A DNA stretch of 64,000 nt from contig CAZBLU010000003.1 of NCBI GenBank assembly GCA_964493015.1, positions 9,574 to 73,573 on the forward strand, read 5' to 3'. Position numbers and translations under genes: made by a program. Shown here in pieces: positions 51,378-58,991 of the stretch. Within the stretch, counting starts at the first letter, position 1; each line of letters opens with the position of its first letter. The notes beneath the pieces were generated by a model. It searched no databases and had not been told where the DNA came from. It was given only the letters and a program-made list of their open reading frames with translations. The stretch comes from Caldimicrobium sp964493015 (GTDB lineage Bacteria > Desulfobacterota > Thermodesulfobacteria > Thermodesulfobacteriales > Thermodesulfobacteriaceae).

Positions 51378-52382
51378 ATGCGGATAAGAAAATTTAGGGC
51401 CAAGAATATGATTGAGGCTCTGAAAAAGGTAAAAGAGGAGCTTGGTGAAGAGGCTGTTATTATTGATTCTGGAAAGGTTAGGGAAGGTGATACCGAACTT
51501 TATGAAGTTATTGCTGCCATTGAGGAAAGAGAGATTGAGGTAAGCTCTTCTCCTGCGGTAAAACCTGTGGAACTTAGTTTTTCTTTCTATGAAGAGCTTA
51601 AAAGGGAGCTAAAGGAGATTAAGAGGGCTATTAGAGAGCTAAGAAGCCATGAATTTAAGGGAGAAGATTTTTGGTCTTGGATAAGAGAGGGTGCTCCTGA
51701 GGACATAGCTATGGAGCTTTCTAAATGTTCTGGTAACCTCAAAGAATATTTATTAGAAAAGATTCGTAAGAAGGGGGTTTGTCCTCTCTCTCGAATTCAG
51801 GTCTTCATTGGTGAGGCTGGTGTGGGGAAAACGACCTCTCTTTTTAAAATAGCCTTTTGGTATAGGTATTATAAAAAGAAGAAGGTCACCATAGTGAGTG
51901 CTGATAACTACAAAGTGGGAGCCAAAGAGGAGGCTCAGAAATTGTCCCATCTTTTGGAGATGCCCTTTCTTATCTCAGACTTTGAGGAGCTACAAAATCA
52001 TCTCCCTGTCCTTTTGGAAAGTCAAGATTTTATTTTTATAGATACCCCAAGTTTGGGAAAAAGATTTACACCCCAGGAATTAGCAGAGGTTTTTTCCCTA
52101 TACCCTTCCTTTAGATTTCACTGGGTTATAAGGAGTACCGATTATGGGGAATCCAATTTATCTTTATGGGAAGAGCTCAAAAGTCTTCCTATTGAAGGAG
52201 TAGTATTAACCTTTCTGGATAAATATATCAAAGGGCCAAGACTCTTTTGGCTCTTGCGAGAAGATATTCCATTACCGCACTTTGTTACCCAAGGTGAGCG
52301 GATCCCTGAAGATATAGAGAAAGTAGATGAAAAAAAATTGGTAGAAATTTTTATGAGAGGTATAAAAGAACATAAAACATAA
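51378..52382 (+). CDS. flhF: Flagellar GTPase FlhF, with altered G3 and G4 motifs
   Basis: 334 residues, an SRP-type GTPase that sets the flagellar site. RIRKFRAKNMIEALKKVKEE opens the family, and the P-loop VFIGEAGVGKTTS (Gly145-Ser154) is good, with VSADNYKVGAKEEAQ as the I-box. The usual DTAGR is DTPSLGKR (Asp222 on) and the TKxD guanine-specificity motif is TFLDK (Asp281), losing the Lys. GTP binding may be weakened or changed. Position before flhG secures the identity. Confidence 0.9.
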   Translation: MRIRKFRAKNMIEALKKVKEELGEEAVIIDSGKVREGDTELYEVIAAIEEREIEVSSSPAVKPVELSFSFYEELKRELKEIKRAIRELRSHEFKGEDFWSWIREGAPEDIAMELSKCSGNLKEYLLEKIRKKGVCPLSRIQVFIGEAGVGKTTSLFKIAFWYRYYKKKKVTIVSADNYKVGAKEEAQKLSHLLEMPFLISDFEELQNHLPVLLESQDFIFIDTPSLGKRFTPQELAEVFSLYPSFRFHWVIRSTDYGESNLSLWEELKSLPIEGVVLTFLDKYIKGPRLFWLLREDIPLPHFVTQGERIPEDIEKVDEKKLVEIFMRGIKEHKT

Positions 52383-52403
52383 GGTAGGAAGTGAGGAGGT
52401 GTT

Positions 52404-53198
52404 ATGAAGAGTTTTTCTGTAGCCAGTGGTAAAGGAGGGGTAGGCAAGACAAGTTTTGTTATTAATCTTGCCTTAATTTTAGAGGAGTTGAACCAAAGGG
52501 TGCTCATTTTTGATGCCGATTTAGGTCTTGCTAACGTAGATATTATGCTTGGTCTATCACCAAAATTTGATATTAGGTATGTGCTAAATGGCCAGCTCAA
52601 TTTGAAAGATATCATATTAAAGACGGAATATGGCTTTTCCATCATTCCTGCAGGATCAGGTGTTACAGAACTGACTCAACTAAATACCTCTCAAAAACTC
52701 TTACTTCGGGCCCAGATGGAGGAGGCCTTTCAACCCTTTGATTACCTCTTTTTCGATATTTCCGCAGGTATTTCAGAAAATGTCCTTTTCTTCACCCAGC
52801 TTGCTGAAGAGAGGATTGTCCTGGTTACCCCAGAGCCAACTTCCATGGCTGATGCCTATGCCTATCTAAAGGTTGCTTATCGTAAAGCCAGGGTAAAAGA
52901 GTTTAACATAGTAGTAAATATGGCTAAAGATGAATCTGAAGGCAAGAAAATCTATCAGCAGTTACTCTATGTTAGCGAAAAATTTCTTCCAGAGATCAAA
53001 CTAAGTCTACTGGGAGCTTTACCTTATGATGAGTGCGTCAAAAGGGCTATTAAGGCACAGATTCCCTTTGTAAAATATTGTCCAGATGCTAAAATTAGTG
53101 TAAGAATGCGAGAAGTTGCGTATAAGCTCTTAAATAGGAGGAGTAGTAAGAGAGAAAGGGAATTAGAGATGTTTCTTGAGAGATTCAGTAATCTTTAG
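52404..53198 (+). CDS. flhG: Flagellar number regulator FlhG (FleN/YlxH), MinD-like ATPase
   Basis: 264 residues. Deviant Walker A ASGKGGVGKTSFVINLA, then VLIFDADLGLANVDIMLG and a Walker B-like strand (YLFFDISAGIS). The C-terminal ARMREVAYKLLNRR-like stretch may form the membrane-targeting helix. FlhG limits the number of flagella together with FlhF. GTGAGGAGG lies before the ATG. Standard flhF-flhG-fliA order. Confidence 0.95.
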   Translation: MKSFSVASGKGGVGKTSFVINLALILEELNQRVLIFDADLGLANVDIMLGLSPKFDIRYVLNGQLNLKDIILKTEYGFSIIPAGSGVTELTQLNTSQKLLLRAQMEEAFQPFDYLFFDISAGISENVLFFTQLAEERIVLVTPEPTSMADAYAYLKVAYRKARVKEFNIVVNMAKDESEGKKIYQQLLYVSEKFLPEIKLSLLGALPYDECVKRAIKAQIPFVKYCPDAKISVRMREVAYKLLNRRSSKRERELEMFLERFSNL

Positions 53199-53210
53199 AG
53201 GAAACTACCA

Positions 53211-53936
53211 GTGATGAAAGTATCTAATTATAGACCTCCATTAGAGAAAGTAGTAGAGGACTTTTTACCCAGAATAAACCATTTAGCAAGTAAGTATGCC
53301 TATTTAGGGTATCCAGTTTTATCTAAAGAAGATCTTGTATCTGCGGGCATCATAGGTCTCATAGAGGCCTACAAGCGTTTTGATCCTTCTAAAAAAGTTA
53401 ATTTTAGGACCTATGCAGAATATAGAATTAAGGGTGCTATACTTGATGAGATTAGAAAAGTAGATATAATACCAAGGAGTGTTAGAGATAAAATATCTGA
53501 ATTAGAGCAAAAGATTAGAGAGCTTCACCTAAGACTTGGTAGGATGCCAGAGGAAGAGGAAGTGGCAGAGGCCTTAGGCATGACACTGGAGGAATATCAT
53601 AAGTTTTTAGAGAGCATTAAGGGAGTTTCCTTTGTAGATATAGAAACCCTTAAACAGAAGATGCCTGATCTGGAAGAAGAGGATATTTTTGAGTTTCTAC
53701 CTGGGGTTCATTCTCAAGATGATCCCTTTGAAAAATATCAACTTAGGGAAATCCAGGAGAAATTAGAAAAAGCCTTAGAACTGTTGACAGAAAAGGAGAG
53801 ACTGGTCTTAGCTCTTTATTACTATGAAGACCTGAGTATGAAAGAAATAGCCAAGGTATTAGGTTATACAGAGGGTAGGATTTCACAAATTCACAATCAG
53901 GCCATTATGAAATTGAGAACTATCATAAACCGCTAA
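53211..53936 (+). CDS. fliA: Flagellar sigma factor FliA (sigma28)
   Basis: About 240 residues with region 2 (VSAGIIGLIEAYKRFDPSK, NFRTYAEYRIKGAILDEIRK), region 3 (IPRSVRDKISELEQKIREL) and region 4 (LTEKERLVLALYYYEDLSMK, GYTEGRISQIHNQAIMKLR). No region 1, as expected. It transcribes late flagellar genes. GTG at 53211 or ATG at 53214 may start it; GAGGAAAC is the ribosome site. No FlgM anti-sigma gene is nearby. Confidence 0.95.
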   Translation: MMKVSNYRPPLEKVVEDFLPRINHLASKYAYLGYPVLSKEDLVSAGIIGLIEAYKRFDPSKKVNFRTYAEYRIKGAILDEIRKVDIIPRSVRDKISELEQKIRELHLRLGRMPEEEEVAEALGMTLEEYHKFLESIKGVSFVDIETLKQKMPDLEEEDIFEFLPGVHSQDDPFEKYQLREIQEKLEKALELLTEKERLVLALYYYEDLSMKEIAKVLGYTEGRISQIHNQAIMKLRTIINR

Positions 53937-53948
53937 GGAGGGAGGGAG

Positions 53949-54332
53949 ATGCCATTAGATCTTAACATGAAGATCTTGATTGTCGATGATTTTTCCACCA
54001 TGAGAAAAATTATCCGTAACATCTTAACACAGCTTGGTTTTAAGAATATTCTGGAGGCAGATGATGGGACTACTGCTTTAGAGATATTGAGTAAGGAGAA
54101 AGTGGATTTGGTGATCTCTGACTGGAATATGCCGAAGATGAGCGGTCTTGAGCTTTTAAAGGCCATAAGATCTAATGAAGCCACTAAGGACCTTCCTTTT
54201 ATAATGGTAACTGCAGAGGCTCAAAAGGAGAATATTCTCGAAGCTATTAAATATAAGGTTAATCAATATATTGTGAAACCCTTTACTCCAGAAACTCTGA
54301 AAGAAAAACTTGAAAAGGTTTTTGGAGGATAA
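53949..54332 (+). CDS. cheY: Chemotaxis response regulator CheY
   Basis: 127-residue single receiver domain. Acidic pocket in ILIVDDFSTMRKIIRN, phospho-acceptor Asp58 in VISDWNMPKMSG, switch Thr in FIMVTAEAQ, and Lys in YIVKPFTPE. The DFSTMRKI and DWNMPKMSG text is that of motor-binding CheY. GGAGGGAGGGAG precedes the ATG. No cheZ phosphatase gene follows, in contrast to the usual fliA-cheY-cheZ order. Confidence 0.95.
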   Translation: MPLDLNMKILIVDDFSTMRKIIRNILTQLGFKNILEADDGTTALEILSKEKVDLVISDWNMPKMSGLELLKAIRSNEATKDLPFIMVTAEAQKENILEAIKYKVNQYIVKPFTPETLKEKLEKVFGG

Positions 54333-54333
54333 T

Positions 54334-55014
54334 TTGAGAGAGGATGTCAAAAGGGAATTGGAAGGTCTCAGGGACGATACTTCAGAAAAAACAGAGGCCC
54401 TAATAGAGGACCTTCTTGAAGAGGGAAAAGAGGGCTCAACTAAAGGGCCTGTTTCTCCTGTTTCCAAAAATTGGAAAGGTTATCTGGTGTTTGTTGGGAT
54501 TTTTCTTATCCTTTTTTCTATAGGGCTTGGCCTTTTTTTCCTATGGAATCTCATTAAGGCCCCTTATCCTAAGGAGGTTTCCAAGGAAAAAGTAGGTCTT
54601 GCAGTTGAGGCAGAAAAGGCTAAGGAAGTAAAAAAAGAAACTGAGAAAGAAGTCAAAGAGATAGCTACTTTGGAAAAAGAGAAGGGTGTTTCCACGAAAG
54701 GAGAGGGAGAAAAGAAATATAATTACCACTTGAAACTTGCTAATTTCCTTTTTCCTCTGGAGGAAAAGGCTTTTTTAAAGGTGGATGTCTATCTGTATTT
54801 TGAAAGTTACGATAAATTGAAAAGGGCTCAGAGTAAAGAGTTTGATTTGCGAAGATTTTTTCACCATGAATTAAAAAAGGTTGAAATTAGTGTTTGGAGA
54901 AGGGAAGATAAGCTAAAGGATTTGGAAGAGAAGTTAAGGGTTTTGATAAAAAAGGAGAATTTAGAGGTTTCTCCTGAAAGGCTTGAACTTGAGGGAGTAA
55001 TTCTAAAAACTTAG
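54334..55014 (+). CDS. Membrane protein with possible FliL-like periplasmic domain
   Basis: About 226 residues. Acidic N-terminal cytoplasmic region (1-55), one membrane helix (about 57-80), a Lys/Glu linker (85-130), and a C-terminal domain with HLKLANFLFPLEEKAFLKVD and VYLYFESYDKLKRAQ. The FLKVDVYLYFES strand is reminiscent of FliL's (YLQVRLSLEV), but no confident family match is claimed. TTG at 54334 is preferred as start: GGAGG sits just upstream and it clears the cheY stop. It occupies the slot where cheZ often sits. Confidence 0.7.
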   Translation: MREDVKRELEGLRDDTSEKTEALIEDLLEEGKEGSTKGPVSPVSKNWKGYLVFVGIFLILFSIGLGLFFLWNLIKAPYPKEVSKEKVGLAVEAEKAKEVKKETEKEVKEIATLEKEKGVSTKGEGEKKYNYHLKLANFLFPLEEKAFLKVDVYLYFESYDKLKRAQSKEFDLRRFFHHELKKVEISVWRREDKLKDLEEKLRVLIKKENLEVSPERLELEGVILKT

Positions 55015-55017
55015 GAA

Positions 55018-55350
55018 ATGCTCAGAGATTATTTAATTTATCTATTGGTTTTTTTTGATTTTATAATTCTTATTTTTTTAATTTTTTTATACTTTCGTTT
55101 TAAAAAGCTCATTAATTTTCCTTGGGAGGAGCTTGAGGCATCTATAGAGCGAGCTCAAGAGCTGGTAGAAAAATTAAGAGAAATAAAAAGAGGGAGCCTT
55201 AAAGGGGAGACCTCCTCTAAAGAGCAAAATCACCTCATCCAGGTTGTGGATCTATACAAAAAGGGCTTTAATCCTAAGGAGATTGCAAAAAATCTTGGTC
55301 TAAGCACTGGGGAGGTAGAGATAATTTTAAAGAAAAAGGGACTACTTTAG
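55018..55350 (+). CDS. DUF2802-like membrane protein with C-terminal helix-turn-helix
   Basis: 110 residues. One N-terminal membrane helix (about 5-28), a short charged coiled coil (40-62), and a C-terminal DLYKKGFNPKEIAKNLGLST helix-turn-helix-like segment ending EVEIILKKKGLL. This matches my recollection of DUF2802 proteins, which are frequent in flagellar clusters and have no fixed role. It starts 3 bases after the FliL-like gene. Confidence 0.72.
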   Translation: MLRDYLIYLLVFFDFIILIFLIFLYFRFKKLINFPWEELEASIERAQELVEKLREIKRGSLKGETSSKEQNHLIQVVDLYKKGFNPKEIAKNLGLSTGEVEIILKKKGLL

Positions 55351-55356
55351 AGATAG

Positions 55357-56172
55357 ATGCAGATAAGTGCTCCAACTCCCATTTATTACCTTCCTGAAAA
55401 TCTTTGGAGCCTTTTTACCAGACCAGGAAGAGAGCTTGCGGTAAGAGTTCTACAAATCGAAGGAAAGTTGTTGTATTTAGAATTAGGTGGACACAAGTTT
55501 CAAGCAAGATTAGCTGGCACCCTTAATCCAGAGGATTTTGTCCCAGGAGAAGTACTTAAAGTGAGAGTTCTTAAAACAGAGGGTCCTGTTGTGTTAGAGT
55601 TAATGGAGAGTTCTCGGGGTAAAGGTGAGGCCAATATGTTGTATCTCTTAGTCAAGGGAAAAGAAAGTGAGTCACTATCCCCCCAGGTTTTAGCCAAGGA
55701 GGCAAGAAGAGAAGCCATAGGCCTAACAGAAATGCTCAAGCTCTTAGTTCAGAAAGCTGGGATCAAGGAAAAAAGAGAGGGCCTAAAGAATATAGAAGAG
55801 TTTCTGGGAAGGGAAATAGAGTTGAGTGATTTTTTCCTTGAAGAGGATAGGGTTTTTATGCCCTTTCTTTTACAGGATAAAAAGTCTTGGGGCTATTTAG
55901 AAATTTTACCCCCTAAGGAAAAGGCAGGTAAGGTGAGAATTTTTCTTTTGAAATTATTTTTGCAATATCTTGGATATGTAGAGGGAATATTCTATTATAC
56001 TGATGATAGTTTAGAGATAGATCTCTTTTTTTCGGAAAAGGGGGCTTGGGAATGGGCAAGAGAATATCTCAGAGAACTAAGAAGGGAGCTTTCCTTTTCT
56101 TCAAAATCTGTTAAGATAAATCTTGAAAAGAGAGAGGTTTCACCAGGGCAAATTTTAGAGAGGATAGGCTAA
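55357..56172 (+). CDS. Hypothetical flagellar-cluster protein, possibly FliK-like
   Basis: 271 residues, no signal peptide or membrane helix. An OB-like N-terminal part (about 20-90: LAVRVLQIEGKLLYLELGGH, GEVLKVRVLKTEGPVVLEL), a helical middle, and a C-terminal domain (about 175-260) with SWGYLEILPPKEKAGKVRIF and a late AREYLRELRRELSFSSKSV. The C-terminal alternation resembles the hook-length protein FliK and related proteins, but I cannot confirm this. Spacing of 6 bases from the preceding gene keeps it in the operon. Confidence 0.65.
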   Translation: MQISAPTPIYYLPENLWSLFTRPGRELAVRVLQIEGKLLYLELGGHKFQARLAGTLNPEDFVPGEVLKVRVLKTEGPVVLELMESSRGKGEANMLYLLVKGKESESLSPQVLAKEARREAIGLTEMLKLLVQKAGIKEKREGLKNIEEFLGREIELSDFFLEEDRVFMPFLLQDKKSWGYLEILPPKEKAGKVRIFLLKLFLQYLGYVEGIFYYTDDSLEIDLFFSEKGAWEWAREYLRELRRELSFSSKSVKINLEKREVSPGQILERIG

Positions 56173-56176
56173 AGCT

Positions 56177-56734
56177 ATGGGTGTCTATTTCGATAAACCA
56201 GGGCCACAGAATACTGAAGCATGTATTGAGATAGTTAGAGGGGCTCTCAGAGAGCGAGGGATTAAACACCTGGTGGTAGCCTCTACCTTTGGAGATACGG
56301 GGCTTAAATTTGCTAAGGCTCTATGGGGAGAAGAGGTAAACCTTGTTGTAGTTACCCACAATGTGGGTTTCCGAGAGCCTGGCACTATAGAAATGGAGGA
56401 AAGAGTTAGAGAGGAGCTTATTGCACTTGGGGCTAAGGTCTACACTGGTACCATGATATTTAGGAACATTGGTGCGGCCATAAAATCTCAATTCCACTAC
56501 TCTGAAGAGGCTCTTATCGCTCAAACCCTTAGGATCTTTGGGCAGGGGCTAAAGGTCTGCGTAGAGATTGTCTTAATGACCTGCGATGCTGGTCTTATAC
56601 CTCCTGAAGATGTAATTGCTGTGGCTGGTACGGCAAGAGGAGCAGATACTGTAGCTATAATTAAGGCTATGCCTTCTAATATGTTCTTTAATCTCAAGGT
56701 GAGAGAAATTTTAGCTAAACCGAGGGATTGGTAA
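56177..56734 (+). CDS. Pyruvate-kinase alpha/beta-domain-like protein (COG1751 type)
   Basis: 185 residues. VYFDKPGPQNTEACIEIVRGAL, LVVASTFGDTGLKFAKAL, VVVTHNVGFREPG and AVAGTARGADTVAIIKAM match the stand-alone PK C-terminal-domain family. In pyruvate kinase this domain binds allosteric effectors; free-standing versions have no settled function. Its presence between flagellar and chemotaxis genes is odd. The stop overlaps the start of the next receiver gene by one base (TAATG), arguing for co-translation. Confidence 0.85.
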   Translation: MGVYFDKPGPQNTEACIEIVRGALRERGIKHLVVASTFGDTGLKFAKALWGEEVNLVVVTHNVGFREPGTIEMEERVREELIALGAKVYTGTMIFRNIGAAIKSQFHYSEEALIAQTLRIFGQGLKVCVEIVLMTCDAGLIPPEDVIAVAGTARGADTVAIIKAMPSNMFFNLKVREILAKPRDW

Positions 56735-57105
56735 TGAAAAAGGCCCTGGTGGTAGATGACTCCAAGGCTATAAGACAAATTGAAAGAAAATATTTAGAAG
56801 AAATGGGTTTTTTTGTTTTAGAGGCAGAAAATGGAGAAGAGGCCCTCAACATCCTCAAAGAAAATTCTGATATTGCTATCATTCTACTTGATTGGCATAT
56901 GCCTGTGATGAATGGCTATGAATTTTTGAAGAATTTGCGTCAAAGGCCAGAATACGATCATATAAAGGTGATGATGGTTACTACGGAAAATCAACAGAAG
57001 AGTGTAATCGATGCCCTCATGGCTGGGGCTAATGAGTATCTCATGAAGCCCTTTGATAAGGAGATGTTAGAAACAAAGTTGAAATACCTATTAGAGGGTT
57101 TTTAG
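56734..57105 (+). CDS. Second CheY-like receiver protein
   Basis: 123-residue receiver: ALVVDDSKAIRQIERKYLEE, phospho-acceptor Asp53 in ILLDWHMPVMNG, VMMVTTENQQ and YLMKPFDKE. It is intact and probably phosphorylated by CheA. The pattern differs from the motor-type CheY earlier in the operon, so it may act as a phosphate sink or a separate output; that is inference. The ATG overlaps the preceding stop (TAATG). Confidence 0.92.
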   Translation: MKKALVVDDSKAIRQIERKYLEEMGFFVLEAENGEEALNILKENSDIAIILLDWHMPVMNGYEFLKNLRQRPEYDHIKVMMVTTENQQKSVIDALMAGANEYLMKPFDKEMLETKLKYLLEGF

Positions 57106-57114
57106 GGCTTAACT

Positions 57115-58149
57115 ATGATAAAAGTGCTTATTGTTGATGACTCAGCTATAATGAGAAAACTTATTACTGACATACTTAAGAAGGATCCAGACATTGAGGT
57201 TGTGGGCCAGGCTTCCAATGGAAGAGAGGCTATAGAGAAGGCTAAGCAATTAAAACCAGAGGTAATCACTCTTGATATTGAAATGCCTGAAATGGATGGT
57301 TTGACAGCTTTGTCTATATTGAAAAAAGAGCTACCTAATAGCAAGATCATCATGTTTTCCTCTTTAACCCAAGAGGGAGCTAAAGCTACTCTTGAGGCCT
57401 TAGCTAAGGGGGCCTTTGATTTTGTGCCTAAGCCTTCTACTAAGTCCTTTTTAGAAAGTGTAAAAAAAATAGAAAATGAGCTCATTCCTAAAATAAAGGC
57501 GGCAGGGGATCTGCCTGAACATAAAATTTGTAGAACATTCTTTCAAGCCACAAAAGCAAAACTTCGTGCAGGCCTTTACAAGGTGTTAGGTATCGGAGTT
57601 TCTACAGGAGGTCCACAAACCCTTTTGGAGATCTTTCGAGAAATGCCGGCTAATTTTCCAGCCCCTATTTTGATAGTGCAACATATGCCTCCACTTTTCA
57701 CTAAGCAACTTGCTGAAAGATTAGACAAGGTTACTCCTCTTAAGGTCAAAGAGGCTGAGGATGGGGAGCCTGTAAGGGAAGGTTTTGTCTATATAGCCCC
57801 TGGTGATTATCACATGACAGTTAGTGCTGAAAATAGAGAGAAGAGGATACGGCTAAACCAAGGTCCTCCAGTTAATAACTGCAGGCCAGCAGTTGATGTA
57901 TTATTCAATTCCTTGGCTGAGGTCTATAATGGCACATGCCTTGCATTAGTGTTAACTGGAATGGGTAAGGATGGAGCAGAGGGGGCTAAAAAGATTAAAG
58001 CCAAAGGAGGAGCTGTGTTAGCTCAGGATGCCAAGAGTTCCGTTGTTTTTGGTATGCCACGGGCAGTAATTGAGGCTGGAGTTGCTGATGAGATTTTAAA
58101 TCTCTCTGAAATATCTAAGCGTCTTAAGGAGCTTTTTAGGGTGATATAG
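57115..58149 (+). CDS. cheB: Chemoreceptor glutamate methylesterase CheB
   Basis: 344 residues. Receiver domain with Asp54 (TLDIEMPEMDG) and a C-terminal methylesterase with the catalytic triad Ser163 (GVSTGGPQTLLE), His190 (IVQHMPPLFT) and Asp286 (GMGKDGAEG). It removes methyl groups from receptors or deamidates glutamines for adaptation. Full length, paired with cheR 3 bases downstream. Confidence 0.97.
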   Translation: MIKVLIVDDSAIMRKLITDILKKDPDIEVVGQASNGREAIEKAKQLKPEVITLDIEMPEMDGLTALSILKKELPNSKIIMFSSLTQEGAKATLEALAKGAFDFVPKPSTKSFLESVKKIENELIPKIKAAGDLPEHKICRTFFQATKAKLRAGLYKVLGIGVSTGGPQTLLEIFREMPANFPAPILIVQHMPPLFTKQLAERLDKVTPLKVKEAEDGEPVREGFVYIAPGDYHMTVSAENREKRIRLNQGPPVNNCRPAVDVLFNSLAEVYNGTCLALVLTGMGKDGAEGAKKIKAKGGAVLAQDAKSSVVFGMPRAVIEAGVADEILNLSEISKRLKELFRVI

Positions 58150-58152
58150 GAG

Positions 58153-58974
58153 ATGGATAGAGAAATATTTAATTTTTTCACCACCTTAGTGGAAAAGGTA
58201 AGTGGTATATCCTATCAAGCAGGCAAGGAATATCTTCTGGAAAGTAGACTTAGGGAGTTAGCTCTCACCTTGGGATATAAAGATATAAAGAGTTTTTATG
58301 AGTATGTGCGTAAAGGCCTCACTCCAAAGGTATTGAACCAGATCATAGATACCTTGACCACTAATGAGACCTATTTTTTTCGGGATCACCATCCTTTTGA
58401 GGCCCTTAAAAACCAAATCCTACCAGAACTATTTAAGACTCGTGCACCTCAGAAAACTCTTTATATCTGGTCCGCAGCCTGTTCCACAGGTCAAGAACCT
58501 TATAGCATTGCCCTGTTGTTAAGAGAATATTTTTCCAACTATTTATCACAATACAAGGTATACATTTATGCCACTGATATTTCTGAATCTTCTTTAAAAA
58601 AGGCTAAAGAGGGGATCTATAATCAAATTGAGGTTAACCGTGGTTTGCCTATAACATTTTTAGTCAAATACTTTAAACAGGATGGTAGTCACTGGAAAAT
58701 TGATGAAAGTATAAGGAAAATGGTTAAATTTGAGTATTTAAACCTTTTAGAGGTGTCTAAAAAAGTTAGAGAAAAATTTGATTTAATCCTCTGTCGATAT
58801 GTTCTCATTTATTTCAACAAAGAAGTGAAGACCCAGGTTTTTCAATCCCTCTGGAATTGTCTCCAAAAAGGGGGTTATCTCCTCCTTGGAGCTTCCGAAA
58901 TTCCTCCTTCAAATCCACCTGATATGGAAAAGAAAATTATAAATAATTCAGTTGTATATTACAAAAAACCTTAG
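58153..58974 (+). CDS. cheR: Chemoreceptor methyltransferase CheR
   Basis: 273 residues. N-terminal helical domain (1-75), then the SAM-binding fold: TNETYFFRDHHPFEAL, IWSAACSTGQEPYSIALLL, YATDISESSLKKAKEG and FDLILCRYVLIYFN. It methylates receptor glutamates, opposing CheB. The gene lacks a strong ribosome site, consistent with coupling to cheB. Confidence 0.97.
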   Translation: MDREIFNFFTTLVEKVSGISYQAGKEYLLESRLRELALTLGYKDIKSFYEYVRKGLTPKVLNQIIDTLTTNETYFFRDHHPFEALKNQILPELFKTRAPQKTLYIWSAACSTGQEPYSIALLLREYFSNYLSQYKVYIYATDISESSLKKAKEGIYNQIEVNRGLPITFLVKYFKQDGSHWKIDESIRKMVKFEYLNLLEVSKKVREKFDLILCRYVLIYFNKEVKTQVFQSLWNCLQKGGYLLLGASEIPPSNPPDMEKKIINNSVVYYKKP

Positions 58975-58991
58975 CCAAATGGAGGTTTTGT

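Noticed and set aside
54334..55014. CheZ phosphatase
   Set aside because: It sits where cheZ is often found, but it has a membrane helix and lacks the DQTGQ-type catalytic helix text of CheZ.
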